This document shows, in pieces, positions 44,501-56,579 of a DNA stretch of 64,000 nt. The stretch lies in assembly GCA_009599575.1 (NCBI GenBank), contig VWND01000012.1, positions 868,001-932,000 of the forward strand, in the 5' to 3' direction. Made by a program: the position numbers and the translations under genes. The stretch's first letter is position 1, and every line of letters begins with the position of its first letter. This DNA is from Blumeriella jaapii. Taxonomy: Eukaryota; Ascomycota; Leotiomycetes; Helotiales; Drepanopezizaceae. The notes beneath the pieces are model-generated. The model was not told where the DNA came from. It saw only the letters and a program-made list of their open reading frames with translations, and searched no databases.

Positions 44501-45239
44501 AAAATCTTTAATTCAATTTCTTCCGGCTTTTTTTTCTGTAAAAAGGTATAATAAAGCTCGTAGCCATTTAATTATATATTTTACGCTTTTTAATTTTATT
44601 ATTAACAACCGAATATAATCGTTTACTTTTTTTTTAATTATTAATTTCGGAAATTATGGTATGATTTTAGAAAAAGCTTGGTTGGCCGAATACCAAATTT
44701 TACTAAATTGTAATAAACGCAAGTTTTATTGGTCGAAATCTTATTTTTTTACAGCCTTTTACGCTCGTTGTATTAAAGTCTTTTATTTGCATTTCCGAAA
44801 GATTTAATCTCGCTATTAAAACGACGCTGTAAAACGTAATAAAAACCTTAACCAATTGTGGCAGATTTACGACGCTATGCGGAACGCGAAAAAATCGAAT
44901 TTCATTCGCGGTGCCAATTTTAATAGCGACGCTAATAGAATAATATAAAAAATTATACTATTTTTTTAGGCTGCCGATCTTTTTTTTATTATTTTTTTTT
45001 TTTTTTTTTTTTTTTTTCGTTAAAACAGCTTCCTCGTTCTATAAAAAACAGTTATACCAAAGACCGAAGAAAAGCTTTCGCCGCGATAGCCTTTCAGTTT
45101 AATATAATCGATAATTTAAATAAGCCATTTTCTGAACCTTTTAAACGATCAGTTCGAAAACGAGTTTTTCAACCCATTGCTTATTTAATTTCTATTTGCC
45201 AAATTATTATATACGCTTTTAAGCTGATTTTCAGAAAAA

Positions 45240-46710
45240 AAGCAGTTAAAGTGTTTTCAACCTTTTTGTACGAAATCGACAAAATATTAAACGATTTTAC
45301 GTATAATATTTTTTTTAAAACCCAATTTTATAATTTTTTCGAACGTTTCAAAACTAACGAAATATCGATTTCGATTTTTTCAACCAGCTTAGCAAAGCTA
45401 ATTTCGAATAAACCTTTCTTCGAATCTTTTTCTCCGAAATACAAAAATCTCGAATATATATTTTCTAAAGCCGCTAATAACGAGCTAGCTTTTTACCGGC
45501 CTTACGATTATAAAATCGAATTTATTATAAATAAAAAAAAATTAAAATACACTTTTTTATATAAAATATCGATTTCAAAACTCGAAATTATTAAAATTTA
45601 TTTATAAAATAATTTTAACAAAGGTTTTATCGAACCTTTTATCGCTTTTTTCGCTGCTTTAATGCTTTTCGCCAAAAAACCCGACGGTTTATTGCGTTTT
45701 TATATCGATTATCGAGCTTTTAATAACGTTATTCGTAAAAATCGCTATTTCTTTTTTTTTATCGATAAAACTTTTGTTTATTTTTCGAAAGCGCGAATTT
45801 TTACGAAGTTCGATATTCGTTAAGCTTTTTACAAATTTCGAATAGATTCCGCTAGTAAAAAACTAACAACGTTTCGTACGCGTTACGGCGCTTATAAATG
45901 CAAAATATTATTTTTTGACTTTATTAATAAATCCGCAATTTATTAACGTTATATAAACAACGTTTTTTTCGATTATTTAAACGATTTTTACATTATATAT
46001 TTAAATAATATATTTATTTATTCGTCCGACCTTTTGAAACACGTTATATACGTTCGCAAAATGCTTTAAAAGCTCGCTGACGCTGGATTATAGGCCGATA
46101 TTCGGAAGTTTAAATTCAACGTTATTCGGACCCGTTACTTAGGTTTTATTATTTTTATTAAAAGCCTAGAAATAAATTCAGAAAAAATTTCCGTGGTCGC
46201 TTACTGAAAACTTTCTACTATTGTAAAAAATATATAAAATTTTTTGGGTTTTTATAACTTTTACCGACGTTTTATTCGAAACTACGGTATAATTGCAAAA
46301 CCTTTAATTTATTTAATTAAAGCTAACGTTTTTTACAATTTTATTTCTAAATATCAGAAAAGTTTCGATCTTTTTATATTAGCTTTTATTATTGCATTAG
46401 TTTTATAATATTACAAGCAAAACCTTTTTTGTATATTAAAAACTAACGCTTCCGACGGCGTAATAACTTTTGTGCTTTCGCAATTTTATAACGACGATTG
46501 GCTTCCAATCGCTTATTTTAGCAAAACTATAGCTTTCGCAAAATTAAACTACGTCGTATACGATAAAAAAATATTCGCAATCGTAAAATTTTTAAGCAAT
46601 TTTCGTATTAAACTAATTAGCTTAGTTTATCAGATCAAAATAATTATTAATTATAAAGTTTTAAAATATTTTATAATTTTTAAATTTTTAAACGTTCGAT
46701 AAGCACGCTG
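45240..46710 (+). pseudogene. Family A reverse transcriptase-RNase H, copy A7
   Basis: Frame 45251-45607 covers the N-terminus (FLYEIDKILNDFTYN, NELAFYRPYDYKIEFI), ending at a stop for Gln. AKKPDGLLRFYIDYRAFNNV lies near 45670-45730. The catalytic site at 45998-46009 is YLNN. The RNase H frame 46472-46702 reads WLPIAYFSKTIAFAKLNYVVYDKK. Confidence 0.8.
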
Positions 46711-46849
46711 GGCCGAGCTTCTCGCCGATTACAACTTTTTTATTACGTACAAACCAAATACACAACTTTTTGGCTAACGCATTAATACGTCGTACGAGCG
46801 AATTCGATCGCTAAAACTTTTTTAAACGCATTTAGCGTTTGCAAACTTT

Positions 46850-48555
46850 TTTTCGAGCAAATTAAATCGATTATCGCTTTTTAATTAAAAAATTTCGATT
46901 TTCCACGGCTTTCGAAACAATTGTTTTTATCGTTGAAATAGCTGATTTTTTTTTCGTATTTCGTATCGTTAATTAAATTTTCTACGCTAATCGTATAACT
47001 AGCAGTTTAATAGCTTTTCGAAAAAAAGCTGTACGAAACGCTACGAAAAAAAACGACGATAATAATATTTCGTATATATTTAAACGCGATTTGCTGTTAT
47101 ATTACGGTCGTTTAATAATATTAAACGTCGAATATTTTTATTTGGCTTTTATACGAAAAATGCACGATTAAATTTCTATCGCTTATTTTAACGCTCGCAA
47201 AACTACGCAATTGCTTTCGGACCAATATTATTAGCGAGATATAACAGCTTTCGTAAAACAATATTATCGCAATTGCCACGCTTATCGAAAAAATTTTGTT
47301 TTAAAAAATAAACGTCCCGGCCTTTTTCAGCTTTTTTTTATTTCTGACCATTTTTAAAAGCACGTTATAATAAACTTTTGCAATTTTAATAAAAATAAAT
47401 ACGGTTACGATAACGTATTCGTAATAATAAATCGCTTTTTCAAACAGGCTATTTTAATTTTCTGCTATAAAAATATCGACGCTCGAAGCTTTGCTAAATT
47501 ATATATATTTTACGTATATAAGTATTTTGGCTTTTTAAAAAATATTATTAACGATCGTGGCTTTTAATATTAATTTATTTTTTAATCTGAATTAAATAAA
47601 ATACTCGGTACGCAACTAAAACTTTCGACAGCCGCTTATTCTAAAACCGACGGTCAGACCGAAATTTACAACCAATATCTGCAAAATCGCTTTCGATCTT
47701 TTATAAATTTTTATCAAAACGATTAAAGCGAATTTTTTTTAATAATAGATTTCGCTCAAATAGTTTTTTTTTACGAAAATTTAAATGGCCTTTTATTTTT
47801 TAAAATTGTATACGATTACACTTTTTATATTAATTGAAACTGGAAATTCGATATTTTCCTTTTTTTCAATCTTTTATACAAGCTAAACGTAAACGAAGCT
47901 TATGCGTACGCTCGCCGCTACTACGACGTCTAAAATCTTGCCAAATCGCATTTTTAATAAACTTACGATAAAATAAAAAAAAATGCGAATAAGTTTCGCC
48001 GCGCGATCGATTTTAAAATTAGCGATTACGTTTGGCTCGATATGCGTTTATTTCCGACCTCCCGGCCCTTTCGCAAGCTCGACAATTTTATAAACGGCTT
48101 TTTTAAAATTATAACCAAAATTTTCGATAACGCTTTTAAATTAAATCTTTTTAATATTATAAACGTATATCCAGTTTTTTACGCTAATCGATTGCGTAAA
48201 GCAGCTAACGACGCGCTTTTAAATCAAATTAACTTAGCCCTTGAATTTATTAATATAATTGATAAGCTTAAATACGAAATCGAAAAATTAATCGCTTATC
48301 GAATGCAACGGAAAACCTTTTAGTATAAAGCTTTTTAAATAAGCTTAAATAAAAATTTCACGTGCTATTCCGCGTCTGATTTTATATATGCTTTTTTAAA
48401 AATGCGCGATTTTCACTTGGCGTATAAAAAGCTTCCCGGTCCTTTTGCAAAACTTGTAAACTGGCTAAAAGCGTATTCCGAAGATTTGAATTCGTACGAT
48501 TATTTGAATAGCGACGTATTCATAAATAAAAGCTCGAGGGCGCGCTTTTTTCGAA
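46850..48555 (+). pseudogene. Family A integrase and chromodomain, copy A7
   Basis: Zinc-finger block near 47090-47220. The core segment near 47380-47450 carries the usual KYGYDNVFVIINR pattern. The C-terminal frame 48042-48323 reads KLDNFINGFFKIITK, FYANRLRKAANDALLNQIN and KYEIEKLIAYRMQRKTF, followed by chromodomain remnants to about 48420 and a tail to 48555. Confidence 0.78.
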
Positions 48556-48566
48556 CGAAAAGGTAA

Positions 48567-48834
48567 TATAACGATTTATTCCGTTGCCATTTTTCGTGTC
48601 ACCCTAGCAACTACGTATAGCTGCAAGCTCCCTGGTCTCCTGGTGAATCTCTTATCAATTGTAAAAACTATTTATATATATAAGGCTTTTTTCCCTTAGC
48701 AATTTCTGCTTTCCGCAGTTGTTAATTCTAAATAAATATCTTTGTTACAAAACCAAAGGCTCGTTTCTTATATCATATGAATACGGCGACCAATTGACTG
48801 ATCTCCCAGCCCTCCGACTGATTAGATCGTCATA
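48567..48834 (+). repeat. A7 3' LTR
   Basis: 268 bp, TATAACGA to TCGTCATA. Followed by TTAA and then the first base of S2 at 48839. Confidence 0.92.
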
Positions 48835-48838
48835 TTAA

Positions 48839-49088
48839 TGTAACGATACGTATGCTGGAGAACAGGTAGGCGAAGGGCTTAGAATATCAAGGTGCAGAAC
48901 CTGGAAGAGGTTCTGCTAGAAGGACTATATACATATAGGTTTAAGGTTCGGCAGGGGCCGGAAGGCCGAAGGGCCGAAGGGCCGAAGGGGCCAAGGGGCC
49001 AAGGGGCCGAAGGGGCCAAGGGGCCAAGGGGCCAAGGGGCCAAGGCCGGGAAGCCGAAGGGCCGAGCCGAACGGGCCACGTCGTCACA
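48839..49088. mobile_element. Family S short GC-rich LTR-like element, copy S2
   Basis: 250 bp, TGTAACGATACG (mutated TGTGACGACACG) to CGTCGTCACA, nearly identical to S1 apart from the start and a 33-base longer tandem array. It follows A7 by four bases and precedes the right GATAG copy. Long open frames on both strands (48879-49079, 48892-49149) come from the repeat composition and include Pro/Gly/Ala-rich translation; I do not regard them as genes. Confidence 0.85.
48955..49050. repeat. Tandem GGCCGAAG/GGCCAAGG minisatellite in S2
   Basis: Same unit types as in S1 but with additional GGGGCCAA units and an extra internal GGGGCCGAA, consistent with duplication of a block of about 33 bases. 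Confidence 0.85.
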
Positions 49089-49093
49089 GATAG

Positions 49094-51960
49094 ATCGGAT
49101 TACGGTTATATACCGACGAATGCTTTTAAAAAAGCTCCGAAGCTTATAAAAAATTTTTTTTTACGAAATAATTCGGAAATAATCGTTTGCAATCGAAACC
49201 ATCGAAAATGCTATAATTGCTTTCGTCGCAAAACAAACAGTATTAAATTATTTATCGAAGCGTCGTTTTCGAAGTGTTTTTTGTATTTCTGCGCCGTATA
49301 ATTGTTCGAATAAATCAGTATCGCGCCGTCGGTTTTTTAAATTCTAAATTTAACGAAAACCTTTTGTTTAATCGAAAAACTAACAAAAATTATTTTATTT
49401 TTTATTTCGTAGCTTTAAGTTTCGTAATTCGATAAAATAGCTAAGGCTATTATTTTAAACGCGCTGAAATACAAGGAAACTGGGCTTTTTTAAATAATTT
49501 TAATTAATTTGGCGTCGTAGTATAATTGCAAATAAGCTTCGATTATTTCCGAATTGTATGCGAATGCAAATAAAACGTAATAGTCGAAAATAGCGTCGGT
49601 AAAATCTTCGATTCTTTTTTTTTTCTGAAGATCGGCGATATCGAACTTTATAATTGTAATACGGTCGGGACCAGCGAAACCTGAGGCGATCGGAATGTTA
49701 AAATATGCTATAAGACAGCAGTTTTCAAAATTCCGAATAATTAAAACAGCGAAGTAAAAGCCGGAATGCATTTTAAAAGCTTATTAAATAAAATTGTAAA
49801 GCATATTAGCGAAAAAAGCTATAAGCGCCCTTTGGGTTTTAATTAATCGAAAATAATACTTATATATAGCTATCTTTTTTTTTATAAAATGCAATAATAG
49901 CTTGTTTTTTCCGTTATAAAGTTTAACGTAATTAACGAATTCGCAGTTTAATTTAAATAAATTTTAAAATATATTTTCGGTCGAAAAGCCAAAAAAGTCG
50001 GCTTTTGGAAATATTCGTTGCTTTTATTTTTTTTTATTTTAATCGAATTTTATAATCGCGTTAAAAGCTTTAAGGTTTGTTTTAAAATTTGCGTAGCTCA
50101 AACAAGTTTTAGCACGCGCTTTAATAATTATCGCAGTTTTTCGTCGGAATATAAATTAGTTATTAAAATTAATTTCGAATACGTCGTAATTCGAATTTTT
50201 AATAATAGCGAATCGATTAGCGAAGCCGATAACGTCGATTTTTTTTGTAATTAAATCGCAATACGCCGCGTAACAGCGTATATAAAAATAGCAGAATTTG
50301 CCGTTTTTTTTAGCGTTAATATTATTTGTAAAAACGAAATTAAAAAATCGGAATTTTTCAGCGAAAGAAAATTCGAATAAAAACGGATTATCGTTTTTAA
50401 AAGTTTTTTTTATTTGTTTCGGCGTATTATATTTGCAATTTTCCGAAAAAAACTTGATTTAGTTTTCGTTCGAAGCAAAAAAAAAAAGCTGACGGATTTA
50501 TTTGGTTTTTATATAAAAATATCGAAGTAAAACTTTTAAATCGTTTCGTCGTCGAAAGCGAAAATTTTAAATAAAATAATTTAATTTTATATTTTTTATA
50601 TAATTTTTTTCGCGATAACTTCGATATTTTTTTTTTAAGCTTTTTCGGTCGAATCGTATAATAATCGAAATTTTAAATGTTTTTATTAAAATCTGAAATA
50701 TTAGCGGTGGTAATGCGACGTTTTTAAACGCAGCAAGCGTTTTTAATATTTGCGTATTTAATTTCGAAAAATCAGATTTAAAATCGTTTAGATTTTTTTT
50801 TTTCGGAATGCCGAAGTTTTTTAAATTTAATTTTGTAAAATTATCGCGTTTCCTGTTAATTAATTTAAAAGCTATAATTTGGCGTCGATTTCCGACTGTT
50901 TTTATTCGCGGTGCTTTTTTTGTTAATAACGCGAATGGTTTTTTTCTCCGAATAAAAAAAATTTCGAAAATATCGGCGCGCTTTTTTACGTTTTTTATTT
51001 TTATTTTTTTCGAAATCGTTTTTATAAATATAATAAGTTTTTTGTATTCGAATAAGCGGTTATTTGCTATTACGCTTTTGATTTCGTTTTCTGATTCGTT
51101 TTCGATAGTTAAAAATAAAAATCGCCGAATTATTTTAGCCGTTTTAAAAATATTAATTGCTACCGCGTGTGTTTTTTCGAATTAAACAAAAATAATATTA
51201 GTTTTTTTATTTTTTTCGTCGTCGTAGCTTTAAAATATCGGAATAATATCGTTTTTTTTTTAATATAAAAATTTCGCATTTAGCGATATTTAATCTTTTG
51301 CTTTAAAAAAAGATTAGATTTAAGATTTCGCAACCGATTAAAATTTTTTTTGGCGATTATATAATATCGTCGATCAATTTGCAAACAGCTATAAAAAGGT
51401 TTATAAATCTGCGAGCTTTTGGGTTATTAGCTTTCAGAGCTTGCGTTTTAAAAATATAAGCGTTTAGTATCCAGACCTTTTTTTTTCGTAAAAGTAATAA
51501 TTTCGAAAAAGCGAGCGAAATGCCGAAGTAAAATAACACCGGTGATTTTATTAAAAACGTATTTTTAAATATTTTTTTTTCCTTGATTTGGCAGAAAGCG
51601 CAAAACTCGGTTTATTATTTTTTTTTTGTTATTTCGAACTTTTTTTGCTTCGGCGAAAGCTTTTAAAACGTTATCGTAATTCAGCAGGAATTTGTCGTAA
51701 TTAAAATTTCTACAAACGAATTTAGTTTTAATAAATCTTTCGTAATCGAATAAAAATTCGTTAACGTTTTTAATTATTATATCGAATTGCTTTATAAATA
51801 TTTTTACGAAAGCTGCTTATTAATTTAAAATAGCGGTATTATATGTTTGTTTAAATTCGAAAAAATTGCGTATAATAATTCCGTTTTAAAATAAATTAAA
51901 AATAAATTTGCTAGGTTTAGCAACGTTTTATTTGAAAAACGATATAATATCGATAAATTT
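49094..51960 (-). pseudogene. Family C downstream ORF, copy C2, main portion, unknown function
   Basis: The most readable copy of this ORF. On the minus strand from about 51900: IRNFFEFKQTYNTAILN, two stops for Gln, AAFVKIFIKQFDII, NVNEFLFDYERFIKTKF, NYDKFLLNYDNVLKAFAEAKKV. It then runs through AVAINIFKTAKIIRRF, ENESENEIKSVIANNRLFEY, GIPKKKNLNDFKSDFSKLN, CDLITKKIDVIGFANRF and, at 49490-49771, ASGFAGPDRITIIKFDIADL. The continuity across ~900 codons with only scattered Gln-type stops argues for a real ancestral gene. I cannot assign a family. Confidence 0.58.
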
Positions 51961-52465
51961 GTTAATTAAAAAAGTATATTTGTGTTTGTTAAAAAATGGT
52001 TAAAAAAAAGTAAGGAAATTATAAGATATTTGTATTTAAAAGTCACGGGAATTCGCATATTATTTTTTTAATAAATTATAATTGTTTAGGCAGGCATCCG
52101 TTTAAAACAACGAAAAAAATAAACAGTATAAAAAATAGCAAATAATAAAATGTATAAAAAATAATTTTCGTAAAATATGCAAATAATATAAATATATTAA
52201 ATATACGGCTTAAATATATATAAAACTTTTGTTTTAATAAACAAAAGTATAATTAAACAAAAGAAAATATAATAAATGTTTTAAATAATATAAAAAAAAG
52301 TTTTAAAAATAAATAATATATATAAAACAGAATAATTAAATTGTATATAAGCAAAGCAAAACAAAAACAGTAAAATAATATATAATAAAAAGGAAAATAA
52401 TAAATAACAAAAATAATAAAATAATTAATAAACAATTTTGTATGCATTTTTCTTTTTTTCGATTA
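51960..52465. other. AT-rich spacer of family C, copy C2
   Basis: Low-complexity A/T tract in the same position as in the other copies. A minus-strand ORF at 52253-52447 made of Phe, Ile, Tyr and Leu is a composition artefact. Confidence 0.55.
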
Positions 52466-52469
52466 TAAA

Positions 52470-54090
52470 TGAAATTACGATTTGAATTGTGTTTTCAGCA
52501 GCGGGATTATCGTTCGGTTGTTTTTAGACTTTTTCAAAAGGTTTTTTTTTTTTTAAATATAATCGCTTTGATCGGAATCGTCGTCGGAATCGCTGAAATC
52601 GAAATCGGTTTTTGTTTTAGAATCTAAAAGATAAATTGCTAATTTTTTTTGTAAAATCGTTTTAACCGATTAGCGGCGAACGTTTTTTTAATTTTGTTTT
52701 ATCGAGTTTCGTAAGCTTATAATAGCTTTTATTTAATTCGGCCTCGTATATTTCGTAGGATCCGAGCCATTTATAATTAAGCTTAATATCGGCCGATTTA
52801 TTAATAGCGCGTTAAACGTCGTAAATTAAAATCAGATTTTTTTTTAATTAGCGTTTTTTTAAAACTTTAATTTTATTTTAAATTTCCTTAACCGTTTTTT
52901 TATATTTTTTTTTTTTTAAATTATTTTTTTTTTATTTATATCGCGATAGTTTAGCTATTTAAATTTTATTATTAATAAATCTGCTTTCGTTTTTATTTTA
53001 ACCACGTTATAAAGTTTTTATATAAGCCATTTTGTTTTCAAAAGCAATCGAGCGTTTTTGCCGTATTAAATAAAAAATAAAATTATTTTAATAAAAGCGT
53101 ATATATATATGCGTATAGCAAAAAGTATTTTCGAGAATTTCCGCGACCAACGCTTATAATTTCTTCGAATAGCTTTTAAAAGCCCGTCGAAAATATTTTT
53201 ATAATTTCGTTTAACGAATCCGTTGCTTTTCGTATTATAAGCTGAGATTTGAATGCGTTAAATTCCGTATTTTTTTATAAAAGTTTCGATAACGCTTTTG
53301 TTTTCGGATTTATTATCGCCGTTTGATTTATTAAATAAACCGTATCGATATATAACGTTTTTTTAAAAAAAAGTCGCTATAGCTTCGAAAATAGCGTTTC
53401 GGGAAAATCGCTTTTTAAGCTATTCGAACAAATCGTCGATAGCGAATATAAAACATATATATCCGCGATCGATAATTAATACGCGTATAATATCGAAATT
53501 GATTTTTTTTCAAATTTTAAAAACCACGTCGAATATAATAAGTTTTTTTTTCGGCTAAGCTTTCGTTTTTAATAAAAAATACAGTTTTTAACGAAAGCTT
53601 TGCAATTTTCGAAGCATTTTTTTTATCAAAAATCGTTTTTGATTCGGTAATAAATAGCTTTAGCTTTTTTATAAAACACTTTTTCGTAAGCTTTTTTTAT
53701 AATTTAAAACTTATCGATTTTATTATTTATTATTAAACGTTTTTAATATATATTGTTTTTTATTTTATACAGTTTTTTGTCGGCTAAAATATAATCGAAA
53801 GCTTGATTTTTAAATAATTTAAATTAATAATTTAATACGTTAAATAATTTAAATAAAATAATTAAATAATATGCGATTAAATAAAAGTCTTCGATTTCGT
53901 AATTATCGATTAAAAGTTTATTTTCGTCGTTAATCGGCTTATTCCGATTATTTTCGATTAAATCTATTCGCGATGTTAGCCGAAATAATAACGCGAATAT
54001 TTTTTCGGCCCGAAAATTAATATTTTTTATTCGCGGTGCCAACCGAAATAATAACGCGAATAATTTTAGTTTTGTAAAACCCAAAGCGCA
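52470..54090 (-). pseudogene. Family C integrase region, copy C2
   Basis: Frame 53824-54084 matches the pre-integrase segment of C3 12060-12338. The C-terminal KWLG and ANRLKRF blocks lie near 52640-52790, followed by the acidic tail near 52575-52610. Interrupted by stops. Confidence 0.68.
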
Positions 54091-54199
54091 AATAACGAAG
54101 CAGCCGATTTCGTTAATAATTTATTCGTTAATATTTTATTCGTTTTATTTAGCGAAATTAAACGGATAAAAACGTTTTCGTTTAAAAAAGCCGTTTGCC

Positions 54200-55800
54200 G
54201 CTGTATTAGTTATTTTTTTAATATATCTGATTTCGAAATCCATAAGCCGTATTTAAATTATTTAATTAATAACGTGCGCTTTTAATAAATTATTAGCTTT
54301 TTTATTTAATTAATCGATAAAAACTTTTGCGTTTATTTTTAAAATAAAATATACGCCGTACAATTCGCTTTTTATTTTTTTTATTATTTTAAAAGCGTTT
54401 CGATATTTTCGTTTAGTAGCATCGTAGCGTGTTTTTACGAGAAATTATAAGCCGTTTTCGAATCGTAAAAAATGCCGTTTTTTGTTTTTATCGATTTATT
54501 ATAATATAATTTTTCAACCGAAAATACTAGCGTCGATAATCAAAATGATTTTTTTTACGTTTAAATTGTAATCGATTCGTATAAACGATAAAACCGATAA
54601 AAAATCGTTTTAAAGATTTTTATAATTTTGCTTTGTTTTTTTTTCCAAACGAAATCGATTTTTTTTTTATCGTAGCGTAAATAAATGCAACTTTTTAAAA
54701 AAAGTTTTTAATTTAATTGCGATAATAAATTACAACGCTAATAAAAGCTTTGGCTTCGGTAATATTTTCTTATTTTTTTTATTCGCAAATCTTTTTAATT
54801 TTCTTTCGTTAAAAATAGCGGCTAGTATTATTAATTATATAACCGACGATATTTATTTCGGGTATGCAAAATTTTAATCGAAAGCTAATAATAGCTTTAG
54901 CTTTTTCGAAGCAGATTATAATTTTGTCGATATTTTAAATATATTTTATTATATAACGTCGAATTTTAGGAAAAAAAAATTTATTATTATAATATAATTT
55001 AAAGCTTTTTATTTCGACGTCGTTAACGTAAAAAAAAGCAATATCAGAAATGTAAATTATAAAAATTTTATATACGATTTTTACGAATTAAACGATTAAA
55101 TTAATAGCTTTTATAAGTATTTTCGTTATACGTAATAAACCGATTAAAATTTAAATTGCCGTTATGTTTCGAAATCGTAAATCAAATATTAAATAATCGT
55201 AGCCGGAAAATAAATCGAAAAAAAAAACGATCGTCAGTTTTGCGAATTCGTTTGAAAATTAATCGACGTTAAATAGCACGTTAGCGTTTCGTATCGTTAT
55301 TTTATTTATTTCGACGATTGCGATAATAAATTTGTAAATGCTTTTTTTTTTTTCGCAACGATAAATTATTTATTTTTATATAAATTGTAGCAGAATTCGA
55401 AAATTTTTTGTTTAATTCGTTTTTTTAGCATTTCGATTATTTTATTTTAAAAGGTTTTAAAGACTGAAAAAGTCTTTTTTTGCCAGGCTTTGTAAAATAC
55501 AGTTTTAATATCGATATAAAACGTAACGTTAAAGCTGAGTTGGCCCATTTCGGTAAAATCGAAAACTATAGCTTTTTCGCGATTGCGTAAAATTTCGTAT
55601 AAGATTTTTTTTTTTTTTTAATAAAAATTAAATTTCGATCGCTAAATTATTAAATCGTTTTTTTATAAATCGGCTGCTAAATAATAAGCTGGAAAATCGA
55701 CCGGTAATAAGTTTTTCGAATTCGCTAATAATTAATTAAAATGGTTTTATTATTTTATTTTTTTCAAATTAATCGTTTATTTTTTCGGAAATATTTTTAC
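54200..55800 (-). pseudogene. Family C reverse transcriptase-RNase H region, copy C2
   Basis: Minus-strand remnant colinear with C3 12480-14010. The palm segment lies near 55000-55040 and the FCMPEINIVGYI-type block near 54820-54880. Not open anywhere for long. Confidence 0.65.
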
Positions 55801-56096
55801 CGAATTCGCTAAGATTTACGAATCGTATTTTATCAGCTTTGCGCTTATAAAAAGTGTTGATATTAATATAAAAAAGTAAAGTATATAAGTCGGATTTGTT
55901 TAATACGAAAACGAAATCTTCGGAATTTTTATTTTCGAATTAATAGCCAAAAATGTTAATATTAGCTAATTTTATTCGCGGTGTTATTTCGATTAGCGAT
56001 GTAAATGCTTTTAGCTAAATATTTTCCAGGTTTTATTATAATTTAGCGTTTGTTTTAAAATCAAAGCCGGCTATTCGTTTTCCGATAAAACGTCGA
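55800..56096 (-). other. Family C protease-RT linker, copy C2
   Basis: Degraded coding linker without recognisable domain. It contains the empty target sites of S1 (GTTTG) and, at its right edge near 56110, of A1 (CCGGC). Confidence 0.5.
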
Positions 56097-56575
56097 TTAA
56101 AAAATTTTTATCGCCGGCGACGGTGATTTGGCTTTAGAAAAATCGGTTTTAATTTTAAAAAAAAGTTTTATTTGGCCGTTTTCGGTGTATTTAAAGCTGA
56201 CGAAACTTTTCAAAATCCAAAGTATTTCAAAAATAATAAAATAAAAATATTCTTTTATTATTAAAAAGTTTTTATAAATAATAATATTTTTAATATCGAT
56301 TTTTATATTTCGTACAATTTTATTAAATTTAATAATATTTTTATTAACGGTCGTATAAATTATTCGTTTATCGGTAATAATCGGAATATTATTAGCTTCG
56401 GCCGTTTTTTGATTTATGCAATTAATTTCGGCTTTATTATTGAATAAAGCGAAAGCGGTCGTACTTTTCTCGAGTATTGTTTTTATTTTTAATGCTTTTA
56501 TAATCGTATAAAAGCAGTTTCGTCGTTTTGATTTATAGGTTTTTATAACAAAAGCCAAAAAGCTGATTTTTTCCG
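56097..56575 (-). pseudogene. Family C aspartic protease, copy C2
   Basis: 153-codon open frame, the best preserved protease of this family: KIKTILEKSTTAFALFNNKAEINCINQKTAEANNIPI, then IIYTTVNKNIIKF and IKEYFYFIIFEILWILKS. FNNKAEIN corresponds to FDTGAEIN, so the catalytic Asp is Asn here, while C3 keeps it. YFIIFEILW matches the conserved YxLILGxPW end of the fold. Confidence 0.78.
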
Positions 56576-56579
56576 AGGA

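Larger units (their letters stand above)
42418..48834 (+). mobile_element. Family A chromovirus, complete copy A7 (nested in C2)
   Basis: 6,417 bp with LTRs 42418-42685 and 48567-48834. Left flank is GATAG; right flank is TTAA followed at once by S2, then GATAG. Domain order is as in A1. The 5' LTR is lightly mutated compared with the internal region. Confidence 0.9.

Noticed and set aside
48879..49149. GC-rich ORFs on both strands in S2, giving Pro/Ala/Gly-rich or Gly/Arg-rich protein
   Set aside because: Generated by the 8-9 base tandem array; not conserved in frame in S1, where the array is 33 bases shorter, and without start context.
52253..52447. Hydrophobic minus-strand ORFs in the AT spacers, resembling small membrane proteins
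   Set aside because: Made of Phe, Ile, Leu and Tyr codons forced by low-complexity A/T sequence; sequence differs between copies without codon constraint.
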